Positions 41,833-50,287 of a stretch of DNA of 58,032 bases are shown piece by piece (position 1 is the first letter of the stretch; every line of letters starts with the position of its first letter). A program made the position numbers and the translations under genes. Source of the DNA: F23-B02 sp963650165 (GTDB lineage Bacteria; Bacillota; Clostridia; Oscillospirales; Oscillospiraceae); NCBI GenBank assembly GCA_963650165.1, contig CAVJKX010000011.1, positions 1 through 58,032 on the forward strand, written 5' to 3'. The notes beneath the pieces are model-generated. The model saw only the letters and a program-made list of their open reading frames with translations. It searched no databases and was not told the origin of the DNA.

Positions 41833-42060
41833 TTTTCAGAGGCGCACGAAGGCTGTATCTATACGCATATTGCGGGCGCCCGGTTCTTTTCAGTGGCGAA
41901 TTAACACTGCTGCTTATACGGATGTTGCGTCAGCCCGGTTCGAAACAACGGCAGAAATAAAAACGTTTCGCACAATGTTAGTATGCAGTAATGTTGTGCA
42001 CCCTTGGCTTCCCCTTTGAAGTGGAGCTGTCAGCCGGAGGCGGACCGAAGAGCTGTCTGT
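41833..42060 (+). repeat. Dispersed repeat element, two 54-bp units plus tail
   Basis: Units at 41833-41886 and 41887-41940 begin TTTTTCAG(A/T)GGCG and include TATACG(C/G)AT(A/G)TTGCG. A tail follows (TCGAAACAACGGCAGAAATA, then TTTCGCACAATGTTAGTATG and CACCCTTGGCTTCCCC). It matches the element at 57819-58032 in unit number, order and tail. No gene is seen between 41666 and 42110 apart from this element and the upstream region of the small peptide gene. Confidence 0.8.
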
Positions 42061-42110
42061 AAATTCTTTGCCGCCGGGCAAACACTGATTTACCGTAGGG
42101 AACGGCTGCC

Positions 42111-43682
42111 TCAATTCGCCGCTGAAACAGCGGCGGATTTGTATACAAACACTACGGTCGAGGTCATTTTATCGCTGCGCTGAGTGAATATATCGTAGCT
42201 GCTGCCGAAGTCGAGCCAGGCCTGCATACGCTCGGTGAGCGCCTGCTGCTGCGCCTTGGTGAGCGTTTCCATGCTCACGCTGTTTTCGAGCTTCTGCGTA
42301 AATTCGATTATCTTGTTTATGCTGTCGCTGCCGAGCATGCCGCTCATGCGCTCGAGCATATCCTGGCTTGCGTGCATAACGTTTACGAGGCTCTGAAGCT
42401 CGCTTATGATCGTCGGCAGGTTATTCAGCGACTGCTGCACCTCGGCCGATGACAGGTCGCGGTTGAGGTTCTCGAAGGTCGGCGCCATCTCGAGATAATC
42501 GCGCGTAAACTGCGCGAGCGCGCCGATGTTCGTATCGAGCTTGCCGATGAGCTCCAGGAGCTCCGACAGATGCGTGAACTGCGAAAGCGTCTGAAGACGG
42601 CTCGTGTCGATGCGCTGCATGTCCGCAAGAAGCTGCTCGAGCTTTGCGAGGTTACCCTCGGTGGCGTATTTGTTCAAAACATCGATGAGCGCCTTGTTCT
42701 CCTTATACAGCTTCGCCGCGCGGCCCACGGAGTTTATAAGCTGCTCTATCTGCTGCGCGTCGCCGTAGAGCATCTGCACCATATCGCTGAGGTTGAGCGA
42801 GCTGAACGCGCCCATGAGCCCCTGAATATCGCTGAGCATGGTCTTTACGCTCTCGGTGCCGATCTTGATATCGTCCGGACCGAGCGAGGATATCGAGGAA
42901 AAGGGCACGGCGACGAACATCATGTTGCCGAGGGCAAAGTCACTGGCCTTGGCGGTCACGGTATACTCGCTGCCGCCGAGCGCCGTACCGAGATTGAGGC
43001 CGAGCTTATCAATGCCGAGGCTGTCGTTCATGCCGGGCACTCCGGCAAAGAACACGAGCTGCCGCGAACCGTCGCCGAGCACGACGCCGCTCGGTGCCGT
43101 GACCTCGCTGAAGTTCTCGTCCGGCAGGATCATGCCGCAGAGAAACAGCATGGGGCAGGATATCTCATAGCCGCCGACGGTCTTTTTGAGCGTGTTCTCG
43201 GCCCTGATCGTTATCGTCACGTCGCCGCTTTTACCGGCAAGGGACGAGGCCTTTACCTCCTTGCCGTCGAGCGTATAGCTCACGGATATCTTCATGGGCG
43301 GCGTTTTGTCGCTGCTGCCGGAATAGTAAAGATCGGTCGAATCCATATCCCAGTAGAGCTTATCGCTCTCACGCACGGGCTCAAGGAAGGTCTTTACGTC
43401 CTTGATATCGGAAAGATCGCTCACGTCCTCGACGCGCACCTGCGGCATATCTGTATGCAGCCTGTCGGTAACGCTGAGCTTTTCCACCTCGCCGTCGGGT
43501 GAAATGTTTATATAAACGGTCTCCTCCTTGCTGACGGCGCTGTCGGTGAGCTCATACTCGGGATGCTTTGTCGGCTCCGGAGTGCTCTCGGCAGTGCCGT
43601 CGTCCTTTGTTCCGCAGCCGGACAGCAGAGCAAGGAGCATGCTCAGGGCAAGCAGCAGGGCAATGTATCTTTTGCTTTTCAT
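42111..43682 (-). CDS. Large lipoprotein coupled to an MMPL transporter
   Basis: 523 residues from ATG 43682 (GGAGG upstream). The lipobox is LALLSGC (Cys at about 22). The N-terminal half is beta-rich (VTDRLHTDMPQVRVEDVSDLSD, KTVGGYEISCPMLFLCGMI). The C-terminal half (about 270-490) is a long helical coiled-coil region (LYKENKALIDVLNKYATEGNLAKLEQLLADMQRI). The gene overlaps the MMPL transporter gene by 4 bases. The layout recalls membrane-fusion or YhgE-type accessory proteins of clostridial exporters, so a role as extracytoplasmic partner of the pump is likely. Confidence 0.75.
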   Translation of the reverse strand: MKSKRYIALLLALSMLLALLSGCGTKDDGTAESTPEPTKHPEYELTDSAVSKEETVYINISPDGEVEKLSVTDRLHTDMPQVRVEDVSDLSDIKDVKTFLEPVRESDKLYWDMDSTDLYYSGSSDKTPPMKISVSYTLDGKEVKASSLAGKSGDVTITIRAENTLKKTVGGYEISCPMLFLCGMILPDENFSEVTAPSGVVLGDGSRQLVFFAGVPGMNDSLGIDKLGLNLGTALGGSEYTVTAKASDFALGNMMFVAVPFSSISSLGPDDIKIGTESVKTMLSDIQGLMGAFSSLNLSDMVQMLYGDAQQIEQLINSVGRAAKLYKENKALIDVLNKYATEGNLAKLEQLLADMQRIDTSRLQTLSQFTHLSELLELIGKLDTNIGALAQFTRDYLEMAPTFENLNRDLSSAEVQQSLNNLPTIISELQSLVNVMHASQDMLERMSGMLGSDSINKIIEFTQKLENSVSMETLTKAQQQALTERMQAWLDFGSSYDIFTQRSDKMTSTVVFVYKSAAVSAAN

Positions 43683-45748
43683 GTTTTTAACCTCCAGCTC
43701 GGGGTCGTTTTCGCAATGAAGCTTTCGCACACGCACAGTACGGGCGAGAGCAGAACTATAATGACTATCTCGCTTATTATCGCGCCGCGGGCAAGCAGGG
43801 CGCACATGCCGCGCACGATATATATATCGCACACGAGGTACACGCCGAAGGTCGCGGCGAAGAACACGCCGGCGCTCTGGAATATCGACTGCTGCGCCGC
43901 CGCAACGGCCTTGAGCATCGCCTCGTCGCGCGGCAGCCTTTGCAGCTCCTCGCGGAAGCGCGTCGTCAGCAGTATCGCATAGTCGACCGTCGCGCCGAGC
44001 TGCACGCAGTTTACGACCGTGGGATCGACAAACGAGGCCTCCCTGCCCATAATAACGCTTATCGAGAGGTTTATCCAGATCGCAAGCTCAATAGACAGAA
44101 CCAGTATCACCGGCAGTGAGGGCGACTTGAAGCAGATGGCGATGAGTATGAATATCGCCGCTATCGACAGGACCGAGGTCACGGCAAAGTCAACGTCGGT
44201 CGTGTCTATAAGCCCCTGAGTTATCGCGCCCTCTCCGGTTATGTAAGCGTTCGGGTCATAGGACTTGACGATCGCGTCCATCTCCTTGAGCTGCGCCGTC
44301 AGCTCGTCACTCGCGGCGCCGTACTCGGAGTTTATCATCATAAGCTGCTTTCCGTCCTGCTTGCACAGGCTCATTATCTCGTCGGGTATTATATCGTCCG
44401 GTATCGCCGTGCCGACGACGGAGTTATAGGCCAGCAGCGAGGACACACCGTCGAGGCTTTGGAGCTTCCGCTCCATCTCGACGAGCTTTTCTCCCGGCAG
44501 GCTGTCGTCGACGATGATAAACTGCGTGCAGGCCATGCCGAAATCGGTTTTGAGCTTGTTTAGCCCCTCCATCGAGGTCAGATACGACGGCAGCGCCTTA
44601 TCCATGCTGTAGTACAGCTCTATATTCTTCTGGAGGAAATACGTCGGCGCGAGCATCGCAAGAAACAGCAGCGCAAAGGCCTTTTTATGCTTCAGGGTAA
44701 ATTTGTTCAGCCGCGTGAAATCCGGCACAAAGCTGCGGTGGCGGTATTTTATTATCTGCTTTTCAAACATCAGCACGACCGACGGCAGGATGAATATGAC
44801 CGTCAGTATGCCGAGGACAACTCCCTTGGCCATGACAAAGCCGATATCAAAGCCGAGCCCGAGCTTCATAAAGCACAGCGCCAGGAAGCCGAACACCGTC
44901 GTCAGCGAGCTGCCCATGAGCGCCGTCATTGAGGCCGTGACGGCCGAGGCCATCGCCTCCTCGCGCGTATCAAAGTGCGGCTTTTCCTCGGCGTAGCGGT
45001 CGATGAGGAAAATGGAATAGTCCATCGTAACGCCAAGCTGCAATACCGCCGCAACGCACTGGGTGATAAACGATATCTGCCCGAGGAAGATATTCGTGCC
45101 CATATTGTATATAACGGCAAGGCCGAGCGAGAACAGGATGATAAGCGGCTGGAACCACGACTCCATCAGCACGCTCATGACCAGGAGCGCAAGCACGACG
45201 GCAACGGTGATATACAGCGGCGCCTGAGTTTCGGCGATCTCGCGCGTATCGTCGACAACGACCGAGAGTCCGCTCATGAAGCGGTCCTTCCCGAGCAGCG
45301 TTTTTATCTGCGCGATTGCCTTGAGCTGGCTGTCGGCAGAGCCGCCCGCGTCGTAGCGCACGAGCATCATCGTCTGGCTGCCGTCGGTGCTGTAGAATAT
45401 GTTTTTCAGCTCATCCGGCAGGATGTCGGCGGGTATGCCGATATCGGCGATCGTGTCGACCCATATGACCGAGGCCACGCCGTCAACCGCGAGTATTTCG
45501 TTTTTGAGCGCCAGAGTCTGCTTCGGCTGCATGTTTTCCGTTATGACGATGGATACCCCGGCGGTGTTGAAGGTCTTGTCGAGCACCTGCTCGCCCTGCA
45601 CGGACTCGAGCTCATCCGGAAGATAGGAGAGAATATCGTAGTTGACCTTCGTCCCGATGAAGCCCAGAAGCGCGGGAATGAGCAGCAGCAGCGCCGCAAG
45701 AAGCACCGTTTTCGGGTGCTTAGCCTCCCATAGTGCGATCTTTCTCAA
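43679..45748 (-). CDS. RND-superfamily MMPL-type exporter
   Basis: 689 residues with twelve predicted spans in two repeats (1+5, 1+5), each with a large extracytoplasmic loop after the first span. The hallmark TM4-equivalents are LGVTMDYSIFLIDRYAEEK and LGATVDYAILLTTRFREEL, carrying the Asp-Tyr pair that relays protons in MmpL proteins. Substrates in this family are lipids, glycolipids or hydrophobic compounds. The start appears to be TTG at 45748 with GAGGT upstream. Translational coupling to the lipoprotein gene supports a joint export complex. Confidence 0.88.
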   Translation of the reverse strand: MRKIALWEAKHPKTVLLAALLLLIPALLGFIGTKVNYDILSYLPDELESVQGEQVLDKTFNTAGVSIVITENMQPKQTLALKNEILAVDGVASVIWVDTIADIGIPADILPDELKNIFYSTDGSQTMMLVRYDAGGSADSQLKAIAQIKTLLGKDRFMSGLSVVVDDTREIAETQAPLYITVAVVLALLVMSVLMESWFQPLIILFSLGLAVIYNMGTNIFLGQISFITQCVAAVLQLGVTMDYSIFLIDRYAEEKPHFDTREEAMASAVTASMTALMGSSLTTVFGFLALCFMKLGLGFDIGFVMAKGVVLGILTVIFILPSVVLMFEKQIIKYRHRSFVPDFTRLNKFTLKHKKAFALLFLAMLAPTYFLQKNIELYYSMDKALPSYLTSMEGLNKLKTDFGMACTQFIIVDDSLPGEKLVEMERKLQSLDGVSSLLAYNSVVGTAIPDDIIPDEIMSLCKQDGKQLMMINSEYGAASDELTAQLKEMDAIVKSYDPNAYITGEGAITQGLIDTTDVDFAVTSVLSIAAIFILIAICFKSPSLPVILVLSIELAIWINLSISVIMGREASFVDPTVVNCVQLGATVDYAILLTTRFREELQRLPRDEAMLKAVAAAQQSIFQSAGVFFAATFGVYLVCDIYIVRGMCALLARGAIISEIVIIVLLSPVLCVCESFIAKTTPSWRLKT

Positions 45749-45891
45749 GCTCTTACCTCACACAAATTATAATTATGTTAATAATATCTCAAATCCTCCG
45801 TTTTTTCAAGCGCGGGAGCGTTTCTTTTACTCTTGCTTAATTTCCTTGTTGTTGGTATACTGGATATATAAGCATAAGGAGAGGTGCGGTC

Positions 45892-46227
45892 ATGGCAGGA
45901 GATAAGTTCAAGGGACTTTTTGATTTTATAAACAACTTCGGCGACGCGACGGTGAACACCTCGGCCAACGAGCCGCCCAGCGGCAAGACCGAGTGGATAT
46001 TCGGCCGCAGCGAGGACTGCGATTTTGTCTACACGGCGCCCAAGGCCTCGCGCCGGCACTTTGCCATTGAGCTGTGCGACGGGCATTATTACATTCAGGA
46101 CCTCGGCTCGACCAACGGGACGTATCTCAATGGCAGGCGCATCGACCGAAAGGAGCGTATCTTCTCCGGCGACGTGATAACGATGGGCGGAGTGGATATA
46201 GTCTTTTCAAAGGACATGCTGTTTTGA
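45892..46227 (+). CDS. FHA-domain protein
   Basis: 111 residues. The FHA core is IFGRSEDCDFVY, then ASRRHFAIEL and QDLGSTNGTYLNG, with the phosphothreonine-binding Arg, Ser and Asn residues intact. A short N-terminal tail (about 1-32) precedes it. FHA domains bind phosphothreonine on partner proteins. No active Hanks kinase is seen in the window, only the degenerate one at 27.1 kb. The start has AAGGAGAGGTG. Single-gene unit ending in a terminator. Confidence 0.88.
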   Translation: MAGDKFKGLFDFINNFGDATVNTSANEPPSGKTEWIFGRSEDCDFVYTAPKASRRHFAIELCDGHYYIQDLGSTNGTYLNGRRIDRKERIFSGDVITMGGVDIVFSKDMLF

Positions 46228-46239
46228 CATCATATGATG

Positions 46240-46274
46240 AAAAAGCTTCGGAATTATTCTTCCGAAGCTTTTTT
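46240..46274. terminator. Bidirectional terminator overlapping the VTT gene stop
   Basis: AAAAAGCTTCGGAA/TTCCGAAGCTTTTT with a TTATTC loop. The stop codon of the minus-strand VTT gene (46254-46256) lies in the loop and its last codons form one arm. Confidence 0.85.
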
Positions 46275-46916
46275 GCCGCCGTCTATGAGGTTTTTCTTTG
46301 CGTAAACAAAACCGAAGAGCACGGTGAGCGCATCGAGCGCCACGAAGGCCCAGAAAAGCGGATTTGTAAAATCAAACTTATCGCCGATGACCGTGAAAAT
46401 GAGCATGCTCGGCATGAGTGCAAGCATAGAGCCGCCCAGATACGCAGGGTACGGCGTGCGCAGCAGTCCGAACAGGACACCCTGCACCTCCATTGAAAGA
46501 TGCAGCGTGTGCACGAAAAACACGAAGGTAGAGCTGTAGTCCTCGGCATTTGAAAAATAGCGCCGGAACTTGGGGTACTTCTCCATTATCCCGTCAAAGC
46601 TCAGGCCCTTTGAAAAGCGGCCTATGAGGTACGACACCGAAATGCACAGCGCCGTTCCTGCCGTGTTTATCGCAATGGCAAGCGGCAGCTCGAATATGAG
46701 CGCGCAGCCGATGAGAATAACTGCATAGGGTATGCACGAGCAGCCCTTGAAGGCAAACAGCGCAAGGATTACCAGCAGCGCAAGCAGGCGATTGTCGTTG
46801 ACAGCCGCGATGATTTGGTCGACGTGCAGCACGTCCAGCCATATGAGTATCCCCGCCGTGAGCGCAATAACGAGCATCAGCGCTATCGGCAGGTACATTT
46901 TGAGCTTGTCCTTCAT
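46254..46916 (-). CDS. TVP38/TMEM64 (VTT/DedA-like) family membrane protein
   Basis: 220 residues with about six hydrophobic spans. The VTT-domain pattern is visible in FAFKGCSCIPYAVILIGCALIFELPLAIAINTAGTALCISVSYLIGR and SKGLSFDGIMEKYP. The family is linked to lipid scrambling or undecaprenyl phosphate traffic in other organisms; the role here is not known. It starts 4 bases after mntP ends, so the two are cotranscribed. Confidence 0.85.
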   Translation of the reverse strand: MKDKLKMYLPIALMLVIALTAGILIWLDVLHVDQIIAAVNDNRLLALLVILALFAFKGCSCIPYAVILIGCALIFELPLAIAINTAGTALCISVSYLIGRFSKGLSFDGIMEKYPKFRRYFSNAEDYSSTFVFFVHTLHLSMEVQGVLFGLLRTPYPAYLGGSMLALMPSMLIFTVIGDKFDFTNPLFWAFVALDALTVLFGFVYAKKNLIDGGKKASEE

Positions 46917-46920
46917 ATTA

Positions 46921-47487
46921 TCAGAAGCTTATGACGCCCAGATGCTCGAGAAGTATCTTCAGGCCTATGAGAACAAGCACGATACCGCCGGCGAGCTCCG
47001 CCTTCGTCTTGTACTTTGCGCCGAAGATGTTGCCGACGAATATTCCGACTCCGGACAGCACGAAGGTCGTTGCGCCGATGAGCAGCGCCGCCGTCACGAT
47101 ATCAACGCCAAGAAACGCAAAGCTTATGCCGACCGCGAGCGCGTCGATGCTCGTTGCGACGGCCAGCGGCAGCATGGCCTTGAAGGAGAAGTCGTCGTTT
47201 TCGTTATCCTCGTCCTTGCCGAGCGCCTCTCTTATCATATTGCCGCCGATGAGTGCGAGCAGTATAAACGCTATCCAGTGGTCGATATTCGTTATAAAGC
47301 TTTCAAACCTGTAGCCGAGCAGAAAGCCGAGCGTCGGCATGAGCGCCTGGAAGCCGCCGAAGTACACTCCGACCGTGAGCACATGCCTGGCGCTGACCTT
47401 TTTGACCGAAAGTCCCTTGCAGATGGACACGGCAAACGCATCCATGCTCAGCGCAACGCCGATCAGGAATATGTCTATAAAATTCAA
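46921..47487 (-). CDS. mntP: Manganese efflux pump MntP
   Basis: 188 residues and six spans in two three-span repeats. Conserved acidic motifs are ALSMDAFAVSICKG in repeat 1 and ATSIDALAVGISFAF in repeat 2, with GG.N..REA between them. The start appears to be TTG (47487) with AAGGTG upstream. No yybP-ykoY manganese riboswitch fits in the 149-base upstream gap, which holds a TTGACA element. Confidence 0.92.
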   Translation of the reverse strand: MNFIDIFLIGVALSMDAFAVSICKGLSVKKVSARHVLTVGVYFGGFQALMPTLGFLLGYRFESFITNIDHWIAFILLALIGGNMIREALGKDEDNENDDFSFKAMLPLAVATSIDALAVGISFAFLGVDIVTAALLIGATTFVLSGVGIFVGNIFGAKYKTKAELAGGIVLVLIGLKILLEHLGVISF

Positions 47488-47636
47488 TCATCTTCACCTT
47501 GACTCTTCAAAATAGTATAAAAAATATTAGAACATATTTTCGGTATGCTTGTCAACACTTGACTTATAAAAACTTTGTGATAAAATTGCTTTATTCCAAA
47601 AGTCATTAAAAAATTTAAAGTATTCGAGGGATAATT

Positions 47637-48515
47637 ATGAGCAAAGAAAAACGCCGCTTCGGCGACCGCAAGGACGCCAAGCTTATCCGCAAGCAGGACA
47701 GCATGCATCTTCTGATGCCGATGGTATATCCCAACCGCTGCGACAACGAGGCCTTCATCTCCGAGCGCATCGACCTTACGAACATAGATAAGTATCTCGA
47801 AAAGCGCAACGCGGAAAATCCGGAATTCAAATTCACGCTTTTCCACCTGATCGTCGCCGCGATACTCAAGACCATCATCCTGCGTCCGAAGCTCAACCGC
47901 TTCATCGCAAACAAAAATAACTATCAGCGCAACACCTACAGCGCATCGTTCGTTATCAAAAAGCAGTTTGCCGACAGCTCCGAGGAGGGCATGGCCTTTG
48001 TCTACGCGACTGAGGACTCCACGCTCGACTCGCTGCACGAGGAGCTGTACAGGCAGATATACCGCGAGAAGAACAGCAGCGGCGCGAGCAACGCCACGGC
48101 CGACACCATGGATCTTCTCAACAAGCTGCCGCGCGGCCTTGTCAAATTCATCGTCTGGCTGCTGCGCCAGCTCGACCGCCACGGCATCGTGCCGCAGTCG
48201 ATCATTGCCGACGATCCCTACTACGCCTCGGTCATTCTCTCGAACCTCGGCTCGATAAAGCTCAGAAGCGGCTACCACCACCTCACCAACTGGGGCACGA
48301 CCTCCATCTTCGTCGTCGTCGGCGAGATGAAGGAGCGCATCTTCCGCAGCGAAAAGGGCGAGGACGAGTACCGCAACAGCGTCGATCTCGGCCTCACGAT
48401 CGACGAGCGCATCGCCGACGGCTTTTACTACTCCAAGAGCGTCAAGATACTCAAGTACATTCTTGAGCACCCCGAATGCCTCGAGCGTCCGTTCTCGGAG
48501 CCGGTGGAATTATAA
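47637..48515 (+). CDS. Chloramphenicol-acetyltransferase/E2-fold protein with altered catalytic motif
   Basis: 292 residues. The CAT/dihydrolipoyl acyltransferase fold is suggested by TLFHLIVAAILKTIILRPKLNRFI and, near the C-terminus, SVDLGLTIDERIADGFYYSKSV. In active members the latter motif is HxxxDG; here the His position is Glu257 (ERIADG). There is no lipoyl or peripheral-subunit-binding domain. The middle has VILSNLGSIKLRSGYHHLTNWGTTSIFVVVG, close to the E2 pattern. It may be a non-catalytic or altered acyltransferase. Monocistronic. Confidence 0.75.
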   Translation: MSKEKRRFGDRKDAKLIRKQDSMHLLMPMVYPNRCDNEAFISERIDLTNIDKYLEKRNAENPEFKFTLFHLIVAAILKTIILRPKLNRFIANKNNYQRNTYSASFVIKKQFADSSEEGMAFVYATEDSTLDSLHEELYRQIYREKNSSGASNATADTMDLLNKLPRGLVKFIVWLLRQLDRHGIVPQSIIADDPYYASVILSNLGSIKLRSGYHHLTNWGTTSIFVVVGEMKERIFRSEKGEDEYRNSVDLGLTIDERIADGFYYSKSVKILKYILEHPECLERPFSEPVEL

Positions 48516-48525
48516 TCGGATACGG

Positions 48526-48559
48526 AAAAACCTCGGAGCCGTCCGGCTCCGAGGTTTTT
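48526..48559. terminator. Bidirectional intrinsic terminator
   Basis: AAAAACCTCGGAGCC/GGCTCCGAGGTTTTT with a GTCC loop, between convergent genes. Confidence 0.9.
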
Positions 48560-48562
48560 AAT

Positions 48563-49270
48563 TTACAGTCCGAGCTTTGTGAAGGCTTCCCACGAGCGGT
48601 GCATATAGGTCTCGAGCCCGATCGGCTCGCCTATATACTTCGGGTCGCGCCCGTCGCGCAGGAACTCCTCAAGAAAGCACTTGCGGCCCGTCGTGTGTGC
48701 AACGGGAATGCCGGAGATATCGCTCGTTTCGCGCAGAACGTCGTAGCCCTGACGGATATCGTCGGCGCTGGCAAAGTTGAGAAGGTTTGAGTTATTGACA
48801 AAGCCCGTGACCCTGAGCCTTGCAAAGCCCTCCATCTCCTCCTTGAGCTTCATGATCTTCTCCGGGCTCTCGGACATGGGACGAAAGACGTTGACGATAT
48901 CGTAGACCTCGAGCTGCCCCTCCTCGAGAGCGGCAAAGTCGGTATGATATCTGCCCAGCGACATTGCACCGGCAGCGTCGCCGCCGACATCGAAAACGCA
49001 CAGATCCCAGTCGCCCGCAAAGGCCGAGGCCACGGCTGCGGACATGTTGCTCGGCGTTACGCCCTGACCGGCAAAGGTCGGGGAAACGAGGTTTACGTTA
49101 TTCTCCTTGAGAAGATCGACACGGTCGCTCATGCGGAAATAGTCGTTTACCTTATCAAGGTCGACGACCAGCGTATTGAGCCCCTTCGCCGCGGAGTTGA
49201 CCGCGAGGTTTATTGCAATCTCCGTTTTGCCCGAGCCGTAGTTGCCGATGAGCACGATGAAATGCTTCAT
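48563..49270 (-). CDS. ParA/MinD-like P-loop ATPase of unknown role
   Basis: 235 residues from ATG 49270 (AGGGAGC upstream). Walker A is IGNYGSGKTE (about 8-17), switch I-like VVDLDKVNDYFR follows, and the Walker B region is CVFDVGGDAAGAM. The GNYGSGKT loop lacks the leading Lys of the deviant ParA motif. The gene overlaps the stop of the thioesterase-like gene by one base. I cannot name a pathway; the pairing with a FlK-like thioesterase suggests CoA-related metabolism. Confidence 0.72.
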   Translation of the reverse strand: MKHFIVLIGNYGSGKTEIAINLAVNSAAKGLNTLVVDLDKVNDYFRMSDRVDLLKENNVNLVSPTFAGQGVTPSNMSAAVASAFAGDWDLCVFDVGGDAAGAMSLGRYHTDFAALEEGQLEVYDIVNVFRPMSESPEKIMKLKEEMEGFARLRVTGFVNNSNLLNFASADDIRQGYDVLRETSDISGIPVAHTTGRKCFLEEFLRDGRDPKYIGEPIGLETYMHRSWEAFTKLGL

Positions 49271-49656
49271 CACTTTGCTCCCTTGGCGTTTGCTTTGGCG
49301 ATGAACTTTTCGTTGTTGATGATAAAGCGCTCGTGGCGGCCCGCGCCGATCTGGCCGCATTCGTCAAAGGCCTTGACCTCGAAAACGAGACGGCGGCGGT
49401 CGATCTCGACAAGCTCGCTCTCTGCCCATACCTTCATGCCCAGAGGCGTTGCCGCGTCGTGGCTTATCTCAAGCTTCGTACCGACGGTGCCCTCGCCCTC
49501 GGCCAGATACGGTGCTACCGACAGCTGAGCCGCCTGCTCCATGAGGCCGACCATGCAGGGAGTTGCGAAAACATCCAGCGAGCCGCTGCCCACGAATTTT
49601 GCGGTATTGCTGCCGTCAACAACGGTCTCGACCTTGCCTTTTATTCCGATTTCCAT
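49270..49656 (-). CDS. Hotdog-fold thioesterase, FlK-like
   Basis: 128 residues from ATG 49656 (AAGGAG upstream). Thr32, Glu40 (ATPCMVGLMEQAAQ) and His66 (ISHDAATPLG) keep the spacing of the catalytic Thr42/Glu50/His76 triad of fluoroacetyl-CoA thioesterase FlK. Hotdog strands GTKLEISH, MKVWAESELVEIDRRRLVFEVKAFDE and GRHERFII follow. Most members hydrolyse unknown acyl-CoAs; there is no reason to assume fluoroacetate here. First gene of a two-gene unit with the P-loop ATPase. Confidence 0.82.
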   Translation of the reverse strand: MEIGIKGKVETVVDGSNTAKFVGSGSLDVFATPCMVGLMEQAAQLSVAPYLAEGEGTVGTKLEISHDAATPLGMKVWAESELVEIDRRRLVFEVKAFDECGQIGAGRHERFIINNEKFIAKANAKGAK

Positions 49657-49729
49657 AAATTTTTTCTCCTTAAAAAAATTAAAATTCCGATGCTGATAAT
49701 TTATCACATAAAAATTGCGTTTTCAAGCC

Positions 49730-49767
49730 CAAAAAGAAAGCTCCCGGGGCACGAAGGCCCCGGGAGC
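49730..49767 (-). terminator. Intrinsic terminator of the XRE regulator gene
   Basis: GCTCCCGGGGC/GCCCCGGGAGC hairpin, followed on the minus strand by TTTCTTTTT. Confidence 0.8.
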
Positions 49768-49899
49768 AGGACTACGGGGGGACGCAGTCCCGGATATCGT
49801 TAATAATATATCATATCAGCTTTGGTATTGCAACACTTTTTGCATATTTGTATTGACTTTTTTGAAAATAGGTTGAATTTCCGCGGCTGTGCATAGATT

Positions 49900-50112
49900 T
49901 CATCTGATTTGCCGCGGCTCGTCGGTAAGGCCAAGAATATAGTCGACCGAGACTCTGTAAAAGCGCGACAGGCGTATGAGCGTTTCGCTCGGTATATCGC
50001 GCTGCCCGAGCTCATAGTTGCTGTACACCTGCTGCGAGCAGTTGAGATACTCGGCAAGCTCGCGCTGCTTTAGGTCCCTGTCCTCACGCAGATCCCGAAT
50101 TCGAGGGTACAT
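49900..50112 (-). CDS. XRE-family transcriptional regulator (single-domain)
   Basis: 70 residues, essentially one Cro/C1 helix-turn-helix: IRDLREDRDLKQRELAEYLNCSQQVYSNYELGQRDIPSETLIRLSRFYRVSVDYILGL. The ATG at 50112 has GGAGGTGG upstream. Small regulators of this type often control nearby or phage-derived genes, but no such target is obvious. The 130 bases between its end and the terminator-proximal region hold no other gene. Confidence 0.88.
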   Translation of the reverse strand: MYPRIRDLREDRDLKQRELAEYLNCSQQVYSNYELGQRDIPSETLIRLSRFYRVSVDYILGLTDEPRQIR

Positions 50113-50238
50113 GACACCACCTCCGTCGGGATAAGCATATTATACCGCGTTTTGTTGTATTGACATTTACCGCAAATTGCAGTAGTATTACTTTACCCAC
50201 AAAAACCGCTTATATTCAAGCCAGCCCGATATAAGCGC

Positions 50239-50271
50239 AAAAAACTCCCGTTCGGTGAACGGGAGTTTTTT
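50239..50271 (-). terminator. Intrinsic terminator of the aminotransferase gene
   Basis: AAAAAACTCCCGTTC/GAACGGGAGTTTTTT with a three-base loop; T-tracts exist on both strands. Confidence 0.9.
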
Positions 50272-50287
50272 AATATGCGGGAAAAGA

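Noticed and set aside
41925..41950. GGTTCGAAAC sequence resembling a tRNA T-arm
   Set aside because: It belongs to the dispersed repeat; the matching position in other copies reads GGTATCGAAA, and no acceptor, D or anticodon stems can be built around it.
47488..47636. Possible manganese (yybP-ykoY) riboswitch before mntP
   Set aside because: The gap is short and AT-rich, and none of the conserved loop sequences are present.
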